11,260 nucleotides of DNA from Sphingobacterium sp. (GTDB taxonomy: Bacteria > Bacteroidota > Bacteroidia > Sphingobacteriales > Sphingobacteriaceae): positions 1 through 11,260 of the forward strand of contig JASLCA010000026.1 of assembly GCA_030146225.1 (NCBI GenBank). The letters run 5' to 3'. Numbering within the stretch: position 1 is the stretch's first letter; each line of letters starts with the position of its first letter. Position numbers and translations under genes: made by a program. Positions 4,969 to 11,260 of this stretch are shown in pieces. The notes under the pieces are model-generated. The model did not search any database. It saw nothing but the letters and a program-made list of their open reading frames with translations, and had not been told where the DNA came from.

Positions 4969-5784
4969 TTACAAGATTGCTTCGCGCACACGAACCAGCT
5001 TAGCCATGAGATCTTCCAGTAAATCCAAGTGCAGCATATTTGCCCCATCGGACTTAGCATTAGCTGGATCAGGATGCGTTTCAATAAACAAGCCATCTGC
5101 ACCAACCACAATTGCCGCCTTGGCAATCGTTTCTATAAGCGCAGGCTTTCCGCCCGTCACGCCGGAAGTCTGGTTGGGCTGTTGTAATGAATGCGTACAA
5201 TCCATAATTGTAGGTACATTAAAGCTGCGCATCTCAGGAATGCCACGGAAGTCTACAATAAGATCTTGGTACCCAAATGTATTCCCACGATCAGTAAGAA
5301 ATACCTTATCATTCCCAGATTCCTTCACCTTGTCCACAGCAAATTGCATAGAGCCCGCGGAAAGAAACTGACCTTTTTTAATATTCACCACCTTGCCCGT
5401 ATTTGCAGCAGCTACCAATAGTTCGGTTTGACGACACAGAAAAGCAGGAATTTGCAGCACATCTACATAAGCCGCAGCCATTGCAGCCTCATGGCTTTCA
5501 TGAATGTCGGTCACTGTAGGCACTCCAAAAGTCTTCCCAACCTTCTCCAAGATCATTAACGCCTTTTCGTCACCAATCCCTGTAAATGAATCAACTCTGG
5601 AACGATTAGCTTTTCTATAAGAGCCCTTAAAGATAAAGGGAATATTGTACTTGTCGGTAATGGTAACAATACGCTCTGCAATACGCATAGCAATTTCTTC
5701 ACCCTCTATCGCACATGGTCCAGCCATTAAAAAGAACTGCTTTGAGTCTGCATTTTTTATAGCTGGTAAATAACTTGCAATCAT
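4969..5784 (-). CDS. kdsA: 3-deoxy-8-phosphooctulonate synthase (Kdo-8-P synthase)
   Basis: Cytoplasmic TIM-barrel enzyme condensing arabinose 5-phosphate with phosphoenolpyruvate to Kdo 8-phosphate, an early step in making the LPS inner-core sugar. The 271 residues match the family length. Motifs: AGPCAIE (21-27), FKGSYRKANRSR (52-63), DVLQIPAFLCRQT (108-120), NIKKGQFLS (134-142), MDCTH (194-198) and FIETHPDPANAKSDGAN (233-249). Cys24, His198, Glu235 and Asp246 correspond to the four metal ligands of the Aquifex enzyme, so this is the metal-dependent class; the E. coli type has Asn in place of the Cys. It follows recQ by 18 bases on the same strand, hence one operon, and its substrate is produced by KdsD, encoded divergently on the other side of recQ. 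Confidence 0.97.
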   Translation of the reverse strand: MIASYLPAIKNADSKQFFLMAGPCAIEGEEIAMRIAERIVTITDKYNIPFIFKGSYRKANRSRVDSFTGIGDEKALMILEKVGKTFGVPTVTDIHESHEAAMAAAYVDVLQIPAFLCRQTELLVAAANTGKVVNIKKGQFLSAGSMQFAVDKVKESGNDKVFLTDRGNTFGYQDLIVDFRGIPEMRSFNVPTIMDCTHSLQQPNQTSGVTGGKPALIETIAKAAIVVGADGLFIETHPDPANAKSDGANMLHLDLLEDLMAKLVRVREAIL

Positions 5785-5802
5785 ATTAAATATAAATAAT
5801 AA

Positions 5803-7992
5803 TTAATTTCCTAATTCTGACATAAACTTAATTCGCATCAGCTGAATATCCTCAAAAGAGTAATCCGCTTCCCCGAGCTCCTGTAAGGCCACAGCAATAG
5901 AGTCCACCTCTGCGCCTTTGAAGTAATCATATACCTCATCCTGTCTGTCCAAGTCAATCATTTCATCTACAAAGTAAGCAATATTCAACTTTGTGCCCGA
6001 GTTGACAATAGACTCTACCTCCTTCAGTAAATTCTCATAGCTAATGCCCTTTGAGGAGGCAATATCATCCAAGCCAATCTTACGATCAATATTCTGAATA
6101 ATAGAAACCTTTAAAGCCGACTTATTCGCCGTGCTTTTGACAATAAGGTCTTGCGGCCTATCAATATCATTTTCCTCCACATAGCTTTTGATCAGCTCTA
6201 CAAAGGCAGCTCCAAACTTTACCGCCTTGCCCGCGCCTACACCTTGAATCTGCTTTAACTCATCAATGGATATAGGATAGTGCGTACACATCTCATCCAA
6301 GGAAGGGTCCTGAAAGATAACAAAGGGCGGAAGTGATTTCTGCTTAGCAATCTTCTTGCGAAGATCTTTTAACATCCCTAATAATGCAGTGTCCAAGGCC
6401 CCAGAACTTTGAGAGAGTTCTTCTCCCCCATCATCTTCGGCCTTTTCCATCGGCTTATTCAAAATATATTTTATCCCATAGGGATTGTTAATGTACTTTT
6501 TACCATTATCAATAAGCTGCAACAAGCCATAATGATCAATATCCTTCTTGATAAAGTCATCCAATTCTGCCTGACGCAACAAGGAATTCCAATAATTAAC
6601 ACCTAGCTCCTTCCCCTTTCCAAACAAGGGATGTTGATCGTGCTTATAAGAAGAGATAGGTTGATTATTCTGCCCAATCATCACATTAATAATATGATGA
6701 TCATCAAATTTACCACCCTCCTGTTTAATAAAATTTAAGATCTGTAGTAAAGACTCCTCGGCTTCAAAATAAGTTTTTTGCGCCCTACAGTTATCACACA
6801 TATTATTACAGCCCATTTCATCAAAACGTTCTCCAAAATAATGTAAAATCTGTTTTCTCCTACAGACCGAAGACTCCGAGTAGTCAATAACTTCCTTCAG
6901 GATCTGGGTGCCGATTTCACGTTCTGAAACAGGCTTATCCTTCATAAACTTGGTTAACTTCTCTACATCCTTTTCGGAATAGAAAGCCAAGCAATTTCCT
7001 TCCCCACCGTCACGTCCAGCTCTACCTGTTTCTTGGTAATAACCTTCCATAGACTTTGGAATATCATGGTGAATAACATAGCGAACATCTGGTTTGTCGA
7101 TACCCATTCCAAAAGCAATGGTAGCGACAATAACCTCCACATCCTCCATCAAGAACTTATCCTGTGTATCAGCACGAGTCTTTGCATCCAGCCCAGCGTG
7201 GTAAGGCAAAGCCCGAATGCCATTGATATTGAGCACCTCAGCAATCTCCTCCACCTTTTTACGGCTTAAGCAATAGATAATACCCGTTTTCCCAGCATTG
7301 GCTTTGATATATTTAACAATCTCCTTAATTACATTCTTCTTTGTACGCACTTCGTAATAAAGATTGGAACGGTTAAAAGAAGATTTAAACAAGACAGCAT
7401 CATTCATCTGCAAGTTCTTGCGAATATCCGACTGCACCTTAGGCGTAGCAGTTGCTGTAAGCGCAATAATCGGAATCCCTTCCCCAATGCCATTAATAAC
7501 CTGTCTAATCTTACGATATTCAGGACGGAAGTCATGCCCCCATTCCGATATACAGTGTGCTTCGTCTACTGCGACAAAAGACACCTTAATCTTCTTTAGA
7601 AATTGAACATTCTCCTCCTTAGCTAAGGATTCGGGCGCCACGTATAGCATCTTGGTTTTACCAGCAACAACATCTTGCTTTACCTTTGCAATATCTCCCT
7701 TATTTAAGGAAGAATTTAAAAAATGAGCAATGCTTTCACTGCCGCCAAATGCGCGCAATTGATCTACTTGATTTTTCATCAATGCAATCAAGGGTGAAAT
7801 TACAATAGCTGTACCTTCACTCATCAATGCGGGCAATTGATAACAAATAGACTTGCCTCCTCCAGTAGGCATTATAACGAAGGTATCCTTCCTATTTAGA
7901 ACATTTGTGATAATTGCTTCTTGATCCCCCTTGAACGTATCAAAGCCAAAAAATTCTTGTAGATTATCAAATAGTGACTTTTCTATTTCCAT
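5803..7992 (-). CDS. recQ: ATP-dependent DNA helicase RecQ
   Basis: A 3'-5' superfamily 2 helicase acting in recombinational repair and fork restart, 729 residues, full length for the Bacteroidota form. Helicase core: Walker A PTGGGKS (42-48), Walker B DEAH (143-146), TATAT (179-183) and motif VI QETGRAGRDG (320-329). The RecQ C-terminal zinc site is intact with Cys377, Cys395, Cys399 and Cys402, followed by the winged-helix region (about 410-510). An HRDC domain lies at about 535-610 (DEMCTHYPISIDELKQIQGVG), and a further C-terminal region (about 620-729, ISYENLLKEVESIVNSG) resembles the extra helix-turn-helix domain seen on many Bacteroidota RecQ proteins. It is the first gene of a probable recQ-kdsA operon and diverges from kdsD across 98 bases. 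No convincing promoter element was found on its side. Confidence 0.97.
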   Translation of the reverse strand: MEIEKSLFDNLQEFFGFDTFKGDQEAIITNVLNRKDTFVIMPTGGGKSICYQLPALMSEGTAIVISPLIALMKNQVDQLRAFGGSESIAHFLNSSLNKGDIAKVKQDVVAGKTKMLYVAPESLAKEENVQFLKKIKVSFVAVDEAHCISEWGHDFRPEYRKIRQVINGIGEGIPIIALTATATPKVQSDIRKNLQMNDAVLFKSSFNRSNLYYEVRTKKNVIKEIVKYIKANAGKTGIIYCLSRKKVEEIAEVLNINGIRALPYHAGLDAKTRADTQDKFLMEDVEVIVATIAFGMGIDKPDVRYVIHHDIPKSMEGYYQETGRAGRDGGEGNCLAFYSEKDVEKLTKFMKDKPVSEREIGTQILKEVIDYSESSVCRRKQILHYFGERFDEMGCNNMCDNCRAQKTYFEAEESLLQILNFIKQEGGKFDDHHIINVMIGQNNQPISSYKHDQHPLFGKGKELGVNYWNSLLRQAELDDFIKKDIDHYGLLQLIDNGKKYINNPYGIKYILNKPMEKAEDDGGEELSQSSGALDTALLGMLKDLRKKIAKQKSLPPFVIFQDPSLDEMCTHYPISIDELKQIQGVGAGKAVKFGAAFVELIKSYVEENDIDRPQDLIVKSTANKSALKVSIIQNIDRKIGLDDIASSKGISYENLLKEVESIVNSGTKLNIAYFVDEMIDLDRQDEVYDYFKGAEVDSIAVALQELGEADYSFEDIQLMRIKFMSELGN

Positions 7993-8048
7993 CGACTGTA
8001 GAGCAAAAAATTAGATAGACCTGTGACTCTTTTGAGTTTTAAAAATCT

Positions 8049-8056
8049 TACTTTTG
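8049..8056 (+). promoter_or_regulatory. -7 element TACTTTTG for kdsD
   Basis: An exact TAnnTTTG match 34 bases before the GTG start of kdsD, inside the 98-base divergent gap with recQ. The nearest upstream TTTG (8031-8034) is only 14 bases away, shorter than the usual 19-20, so the -33 box is unclear. The same octamer precedes the aminotransferase gene at 9699. Confidence 0.5.
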
Positions 8057-8090
8057 TAAAGTAATTAATATAAAAATAGACATTATTTCT

Positions 8091-9056
8091 GTGATACACA
8101 ACATAGACATTAAAAAGACAGCTATAGAGGCGATAGAACTTGAAGCTAGAGCGGTCCAAAACCTGAGCAGCTTGATTGATGAGGATTTTGTAACCGTTGT
8201 CAATAAGATTCTTACGCTGGATGGACGTGTAATTGTTACTGGAATCGGCAAGAGCGCAATAATAGCGCAAAAAATAGTTGCGACCTTCAATTCTACGGGT
8301 ACACCCTCTATCTTTATGCATGCAGCGGATGCTATACATGGAGATTTAGGTGTAATACAAGCCAATGATTTAATTATTGCCATCTCAAAAAGCGGAAATA
8401 CACCTGAAATAAAGGTCTTAACCCCCTTCTTAAAGCAAACGGGAAATACCTTAGTGGCTATTGTCGGCAACCTACAATCCTACCTTGCACAGCAGGCAGA
8501 TTATATCTTGGATACTACAGTAGAGCGCGAAGCTTGTCCCAACAACCTTGCTCCTACAACCTCGACCACTGCGCAGCTAGCCATGGGCGATGCCTTAGCA
8601 GTCTCCTTACTAAATTGCAGGCAGTTTTCGGATCGGGATTTCGCCAAATATCATCCTGGAGGAGCTTTGGGTAAGCAGTTATACCTTAAGGTAAGCGACC
8701 TATCTGACAACAATGGATTGCCAGAAGTAAATTCAGACACCAAGATTAGGGAGGTTATCATTAATATTACAAAATTTAGGTTAGGTGCGACCGCAGTAAT
8801 CGATAATGGTCAAATCCTAGGTATAATTACCGATGGGGACATTCGCCGGATGCTAGAAAAGTATGAAGACCTAAGCCAACTCGTTGCCAAAGATATTATG
8901 GCAGAATCGCCTAAAACCATAGAGAATAAAGAATTAGCCGTAGAAGCATTACATAAGATGCGATCCTACAATATCTCGCAATTACTAGTTACCGAAAACA
9001 ACAAGTACAGTGGTATAGTACATATTCAGGATTTGCTTAAAGAAGGAATTATTTAA
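8091..9056 (+). CDS. kdsD: Arabinose-5-phosphate isomerase (KpsF/GutQ family)
   Basis: Cytoplasmic aldose-ketose isomerase converting ribulose 5-phosphate to arabinose 5-phosphate, the first dedicated step of Kdo synthesis; the product feeds KdsA encoded nearby. 321 residues, family length. An N-terminal SIS sugar-isomerase domain (about 35-170) contains GIGKSA (51-56), HAADAIHGDLG (77-87), ISKSGNTPEIK (98-108), EACPNNLAPTTSTT (147-160) and KYHPGGALGK (186-195). Lys54, Glu106, Glu147 and His188 align, at a constant offset of five, with the catalytic Lys59, Glu111, Glu152 and His193 of E. coli KdsD. Two CBS domains follow (about 205-260 and 265-321, with GIITDGDIRRML). The start is GTG, the only start codon well placed after the promoter element at 8049. 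Divergent from recQ-kdsA, suggesting shared expression of the pathway. Confidence 0.96.
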   Translation: MIHNIDIKKTAIEAIELEARAVQNLSSLIDEDFVTVVNKILTLDGRVIVTGIGKSAIIAQKIVATFNSTGTPSIFMHAADAIHGDLGVIQANDLIIAISKSGNTPEIKVLTPFLKQTGNTLVAIVGNLQSYLAQQADYILDTTVEREACPNNLAPTTSTTAQLAMGDALAVSLLNCRQFSDRDFAKYHPGGALGKQLYLKVSDLSDNNGLPEVNSDTKIREVIINITKFRLGATAVIDNGQILGIITDGDIRRMLEKYEDLSQLVAKDIMAESPKTIENKELAVEALHKMRSYNISQLLVTENNKYSGIVHIQDLLKEGII

Positions 9057-9117
9057 AGTACATTGTAATATTTTTGTTCCTTTTGGGCTATAAAGCCTGA
9101 CACATTAGCCTTATGTT

Positions 9118-9125
9118 TAAATTTG
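9118..9125 (+). promoter_or_regulatory. -7 element TAAATTTG for the DUF1573 gene
   Basis: An exact TAnnTTTG match 46 bases before the ATG at 9172, giving a leader of about 40 nt. A second near-match (TATCTTTTG, 9130-9138) lies just downstream and could be the real element. No proper -33 box is visible. No clear kdsD terminator precedes it, so some read-through is possible. Confidence 0.4.
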
Positions 9126-9171
9126 GCTTATCTTTTGATAGTAAAACATTAACGAAACAAATAACAATACA

Positions 9172-9546
9172 ATGAAAAAAGCTTTAGGAATATTAACCGT
9201 TTTAGTAGCTATCATAGGTTTCACTTCTATGACTTTAGCTATTGGTGAGTTTAAATTTGAAAAAGAGACACATGACTTTGGTGCTATACCGCAAAACAAA
9301 CCGGCTTCATATGATTTTAAATTTTCAAATACAGGTGACGCCCCAATTATCCTTACAGAGGTAAAGCCATCTTGCGGTTGTTCAGTAGCTGAGTTTACAC
9401 GTACCCCAATTAAACCAGGAGAATCTGGTGCGATTACCGTTACGTATAATGCAGCCGCTAAAGGCCCATTCACCAAGCAGTTCACGGTTAAGTCAAATAC
9501 CAAAACTCCGATCAAAACATTAACAGTTAAAGGAAACGTGGAATAA
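9172..9546 (+). CDS. DUF1573 secreted protein
   Basis: A 124-residue exported protein. A signal peptide is clear: a MKK start, a hydrophobic run at 5-22 and probable cleavage after TLA (21-23). The mature part is a single DUF1573 domain, a small Ig-like (ASPM/SPD-2/Hydin-type) beta-sandwich: FEKETHDFGAIPQ (29-41), YDFKFSNTGDAPIIL (47-61), the hallmark PSCGCSVAEF (66-75) with Cys68 and Cys70, then PIKPGESGAITVTYN (79-93) and the KGPFTKQFTVKSNT strands. Such proteins are abundant in Bacteroidota and probably periplasmic or outer-surface; their function is not known. No lipobox Cys is seen at the cleavage site, so it is likely soluble. It has its own terminator just downstream and appears monocistronic. 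Confidence 0.94.
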   Translation: MKKALGILTVLVAIIGFTSMTLAIGEFKFEKETHDFGAIPQNKPASYDFKFSNTGDAPIILTEVKPSCGCSVAEFTRTPIKPGESGAITVTYNAAAKGPFTKQFTVKSNTKTPIKTLTVKGNVE

Positions 9547-9568
9547 TCCCACTCCTTGCTACAATATT

Positions 9569-9601
9569 AAAAGCTGTTTCTAGTTAGAAACAGCTTTTTT
9601 T
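9569..9601 (+). terminator. Intrinsic terminator of the DUF1573 gene
   Basis: A perfect 13-bp stem (9569-9581 with 9586-9598, core AGCTGTTTCT) with loop AGTT and seven Ts (9595-9601), 22 bases after the stop codon. Confidence 0.93.
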
Positions 9602-9630
9602 ATGCAAAATAAACTTAAACTTAAGCCGGC

Positions 9631-9660
9631 CCGTAGGCATCTGCAAAGACATTCCTACGG
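9631..9660. repeat. Inverted repeat CCGTAGG / CCTACGG
   Basis: A perfect 7-bp inverted repeat with a 16-base spacer (CATCTGCAAAGACATT) in the gap between the DUF1573 terminator and the aminotransferase promoter. It is noticeably more GC-rich than its surroundings. It could be one copy of a dispersed palindromic repeat or an operator for the aminotransferase; the window holds no second copy. Confidence 0.45.
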
Positions 9661-9698
9661 AATCTGTGAATGAGGGCGAACAATACTTTCTTTTTTAG

Positions 9699-9706
9699 TA
9701 CTTTTG
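9699..9706 (+). promoter_or_regulatory. -7 element TACTTTTG for the aminotransferase gene
   Basis: An exact TAnnTTTG match 24 bases before the ATG at 9731, giving a short A/T-rich leader of about 18-20 nt without a Shine-Dalgarno sequence. The same octamer is found before kdsD. No -33 TTTG is visible. Confidence 0.5.
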
Positions 9707-9730
9707 CTTTATAAATTATAACTATTTAAA

Positions 9731-10930
9731 ATGCCACAAATTTCTCAAAAAGGCATCAACATGCCTGCATCGCCAATAAGAAAGCTTACCCCATTTGCTG
9801 ATAAAGCAAAGCAGGAAGGCAAAAAGATATACCACCTCAACATTGGACAACCCGATATTGAAACCCCTGAGATAATGTTGAACGCGTTGAAAAACGTGGA
9901 CTTCAAGGTATGGGCATATACAGCCTCTGAAGGGACAGCTTCCTATAGAGCTAAACTAACAGAATATTACAACAAGCTTAATTACAACCTAACAGCCACC
10001 GACATCTTGGTTACCAATGGTGGATCAGAAGCGATTACGATAGCTATGCAAGCCTGTTTAAACCCAGGTGAAGAAGTTATTATTCCAGAGCCATTTTACG
10101 CCAACTACAATGGCTTTGCTTGTGCAGCAGATATTGTAGTAAAGCCGATTATGTCCTATATAGACAATGGTTTTGCCCTACCTTCAATTGCTGAGTTTGA
10201 GAAAGTAATTACCGAAAAGACCAAGGCAATAGCGATCTGTAACCCGAATAACCCAACCGGCTATTTATATTCCAGAGAAGAGTTAGAAGCCCTTAAAGAG
10301 CTTTGTTTAAAGCATGACTTGTATCTCTTCTCAGATGAAGCCTACCGCGAGTTCTGTTACGATGGCAGAGAATTTATCTCGCCCATGCACCTGGAAGGCT
10401 TAGAAAATCATGTCGTAGTATTAGACACCGTGTCCAAGCGTTATTCAGCATGTGGCGCGCGTATAGGCTGCCTAATCACAAAAAACAAGGAACTCTACCA
10501 GACGGCATTAAAGTTTGCGCAAGCTCGTCTAAGCCCTTCCCTAGAAGGTCAGATCGCAGCTGAAGCAGCAGTGGATACCCCTGATAGTTATTTTGAAGCA
10601 GTGTCAAGCGAATACACCGCGCGTCGGGACGTATTGGTAGCAGGCTTAAATGCTATTGATGGTGTATTCTGTCCAAACCCAGGGGGCGCCTTCTATGTAG
10701 TTGCCAAACTACCTATTGACAACGCAGATAGATTTTGTCAATGGATCTTAGAAGAGTTTGCTTATGAAAACGAAACAGTAATGATGGCTCCAGCGACAGG
10801 CTTCTACAGCAGCAAAGGCGCAGGCAACAATGAAGTGCGTATGGCTTATGTACTCAATCAAGATGATTTGAAAAAAGCAATTGTATGCCTTGAGAAAGCA
10901 CTTGTGGCCTATCCAGGTCGCGTAAAATAA
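9731..10930 (+). CDS. Pyridoxal-phosphate aminotransferase, class I (aspartate aminotransferase-like)
   Basis: A 399-residue cytoplasmic fold-type I aminotransferase transferring amino groups between an amino acid and a 2-oxo acid. Key residues: HLNIGQPDI (35-43) substrate loop, NGGSEA (96-101) phosphate loop, NPNNPTG with Asn174, SDEAYREF with Asp202 (pyridine nitrogen) and Tyr205, SKRYSACGARIG with Schiff-base Lys236 and phosphate-binding Arg244, and Arg370 in NEVRMAY, the carboxylate-binding arginine. Length and order of motifs are normal for the aspartate/aromatic branch, but exact specificity (Asp, aromatic, Ala or a pathway-specific acceptor) cannot be decided from sequence and no biosynthetic partner lies beside it. 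The start at 9731 fits the promoter element and leader; an internal Met11 just before the conserved PASPIRKL is an alternative. Monocistronic, ended by its own terminator. Confidence 0.95.
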   Translation: MPQISQKGINMPASPIRKLTPFADKAKQEGKKIYHLNIGQPDIETPEIMLNALKNVDFKVWAYTASEGTASYRAKLTEYYNKLNYNLTATDILVTNGGSEAITIAMQACLNPGEEVIIPEPFYANYNGFACAADIVVKPIMSYIDNGFALPSIAEFEKVITEKTKAIAICNPNNPTGYLYSREELEALKELCLKHDLYLFSDEAYREFCYDGREFISPMHLEGLENHVVVLDTVSKRYSACGARIGCLITKNKELYQTALKFAQARLSPSLEGQIAAEAAVDTPDSYFEAVSSEYTARRDVLVAGLNAIDGVFCPNPGGAFYVVAKLPIDNADRFCQWILEEFAYENETVMMAPATGFYSSKGAGNNEVRMAYVLNQDDLKKAIVCLEKALVAYPGRVK

Positions 10931-10945
10931 TCCAGATCAAATAAG

Positions 10946-10984
10946 AAAGGGTTGTTATCTAAAAAAGATAACAACCCTTTTTTT
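10946..10984 (+). terminator. Intrinsic terminator of the aminotransferase gene
   Basis: A perfect 15-bp stem (10946-10960 with 10966-10980, AAAGGGTTGTTATCT and its complement), loop AAAAA, ending in a run of seven Ts (10978-10984), 15 bases after the stop codon. Confidence 0.94.
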
Positions 10985-11007
10985 GTTTATAGAAATCCCA
11001 AAGGGAT

Positions 11008-11051
11008 AAAAAAAACAAAGCCTGAGATAGTCAGGCGACTTCTCAGGCTTT
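11008..11051 (-). terminator. Minus-strand intrinsic terminator with alternative stems
   Basis: An 11-bp stem (11017-11027 with 11041-11051, GCCTGAGA/TCTCAGGC core) contains an inner 4-bp stem AGTC/GACT. On the minus strand it runs into TTTGTTTTTTTT, so it terminates leftward transcription. GCCTGA at 11020 can instead pair with TCAGGC at 11031-11036, giving two competing hairpins. No minus-strand protein gene is seen immediately upstream within the window. Confidence 0.7.
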
Positions 11052-11092
11052 TAAAAAATAACCTCCTTTTACAGAGGTAATCAACCTAAACC
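11008..11092 (-). ncRNA. Candidate minus-strand small RNA
   Basis: A predicted transcript of about 85 nt, starting just after the TACCTTTG element at 11098-11105 and ending at the T-run of the terminator at 11017-11051. Its 5' part holds a 6-bp hairpin (ACCTCT/GGAGGT, 11062-11079) whose 3' arm lies in AAAAGGAGGT, an exact complement of the 16S rRNA anti-Shine-Dalgarno core. No start codon or open frame follows it. No known RNA family was recognised, and it could simply be the 3' end of a longer transcript from beyond the window. Confidence 0.3.
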
Positions 11093-11097
11093 TAAGA

Positions 11098-11105
11098 CAA
11101 AGGTA
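11098..11105 (-). promoter_or_regulatory. -7 element TACCTTTG (minus strand)
   Basis: An exact TAnnTTTG match on the minus strand, with a TTG 23 bases upstream (11129-11131), within the -33 to -7 spacing reported for Flavobacterium promoters. It points at the hairpins and terminator at 11008-11079 rather than a protein gene. Confidence 0.35.
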
Positions 11106-11175
11106 TAATATATTTCAACAACTAAAAACAATTTTATAAGTAAAACACAGTCTCTGAGGGCTTTAAAGAGCTAAT

Positions 11176-11192
11176 TACCTGATAATCAGGTA
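11176..11192. repeat. Palindrome TACCTGA-TAA-TCAGGTA
   Basis: A perfect 7-bp inverted repeat with a 3-base centre. The half-site CCTGA/TCAGG recurs in the hairpins at 11020-11049. It lies immediately after the T-run of the terminator at 11194-11230 in the leftward direction. Operator or terminator accessory; not resolvable here. Confidence 0.4.
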
Positions 11193-11193
11193 T

Positions 11194-11230
11194 AAAAAAA
11201 GGTTTCCAAACGGGGAGAATGGAAACCTTT
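11194..11230 (-). terminator. Minus-strand terminator of an unseen gene to the right
   Basis: A 10-bp stem (11198-11207 with 11221-11230, AAAGGTTTCC and its complement) with a 13-base loop. Read on the minus strand it ends in seven Ts (11200-11194); on the plus strand no T-run follows. It most likely ends a leftward gene lying beyond the window edge, convergent with the aminotransferase. The 10985-11260 interval otherwise has no protein gene that I can support. Confidence 0.7.
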
Positions 11231-11260
11231 ACTAACCAATTATAAACCTAAATTATGATA

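Noticed and set aside
5006..5421. Plus-strand open frames opposite kdsA
   Set aside because: Shadow frames antisense to a highly conserved enzyme; no family resemblance or start signals.
8048..8470. Minus-strand 140-codon frame opposite the kdsD start
   Set aside because: Antisense shadow of the SIS domain of kdsD, and it covers the divergent promoter region.
11060..11072. Possible remnant of a 16S rRNA 3' end (ACCTCCTTT on the plus strand)
   Set aside because: Only nine bases match and the flanks do not resemble the conserved 16S tail; no rRNA or tRNA sequence is nearby.
1..11260. Mobile elements, CRISPR arrays, tRNA or rRNA genes
   Set aside because: No transposase or integrase, no regularly spaced repeat array, no target-site duplication and no tRNA- or rRNA-like sequence was found on reading both strands.

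Overview
The window looks like ordinary chromosome from a Bacteroidota bacterium, most likely a Sphingobacteriaceae-type genome (Sphingobacterium/Pedobacter relatives). The protein sequences have that flavour, the DNA is moderately AT-rich, leaders lack Shine-Dalgarno sequences, and several genes are preceded by the Bacteroidota -7 promoter element TAnnTTTG. The organism call is inference from protein and promoter style; no rRNA or other marker gene is present.

Layout, left to right. (1) 1-668: 3' part of ribF (FMN/FAD synthesis), cut by the window edge, followed by a 19-bp hairpin terminator. (2) 921-3101, minus strand: a LytS-type sensor kinase, a LytTR response regulator starting one base after the kinase stop, and a 78-residue gene whose upstream region carries 7-bp direct repeats spaced 21 bp, the geometry LytTR proteins bind. 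(3) 3102-3558: a 457-bp gap with no protein gene but a near-consensus sigma-54 promoter followed by an orphan plus-strand terminator, i.e. a candidate small RNA of about 70 nt, plus operator-like repeats. (4) 3559-4896, plus strand: a Crp/Fnr-family regulator and a flavodoxin-fold NAD(P)H:quinone oxidoreductase-like protein. A perfect 36-bp palindrome then serves as a shared terminator with the convergent kdsA. (5) 4969-9056: recQ-kdsA on the minus strand, divergent from kdsD on the plus strand. KdsD makes arabinose 5-phosphate and KdsA condenses it with PEP, so two successive steps of Kdo (LPS core sugar) synthesis flank the RecQ helicase. (6) 9172-10930: a secreted DUF1573 protein and a class I PLP aminotransferase, each with its own promoter element and terminator. 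(7) 10946-11260: the aminotransferase terminator, then several hairpins with T-runs on the minus strand, one preceded by a TACCTTTG element (a second small-RNA candidate). An unseen minus-strand gene probably ends just beyond the right edge.

The protein genes are all recognisable families; no new protein-based system, mobile element, CRISPR array, tRNA or rRNA was seen. The most interesting signals are non-coding: the sigma-54 promoter/terminator pair at 3351-3443, the 21-bp-spaced repeats around the two-component operon, and the hairpin cluster at the right end.
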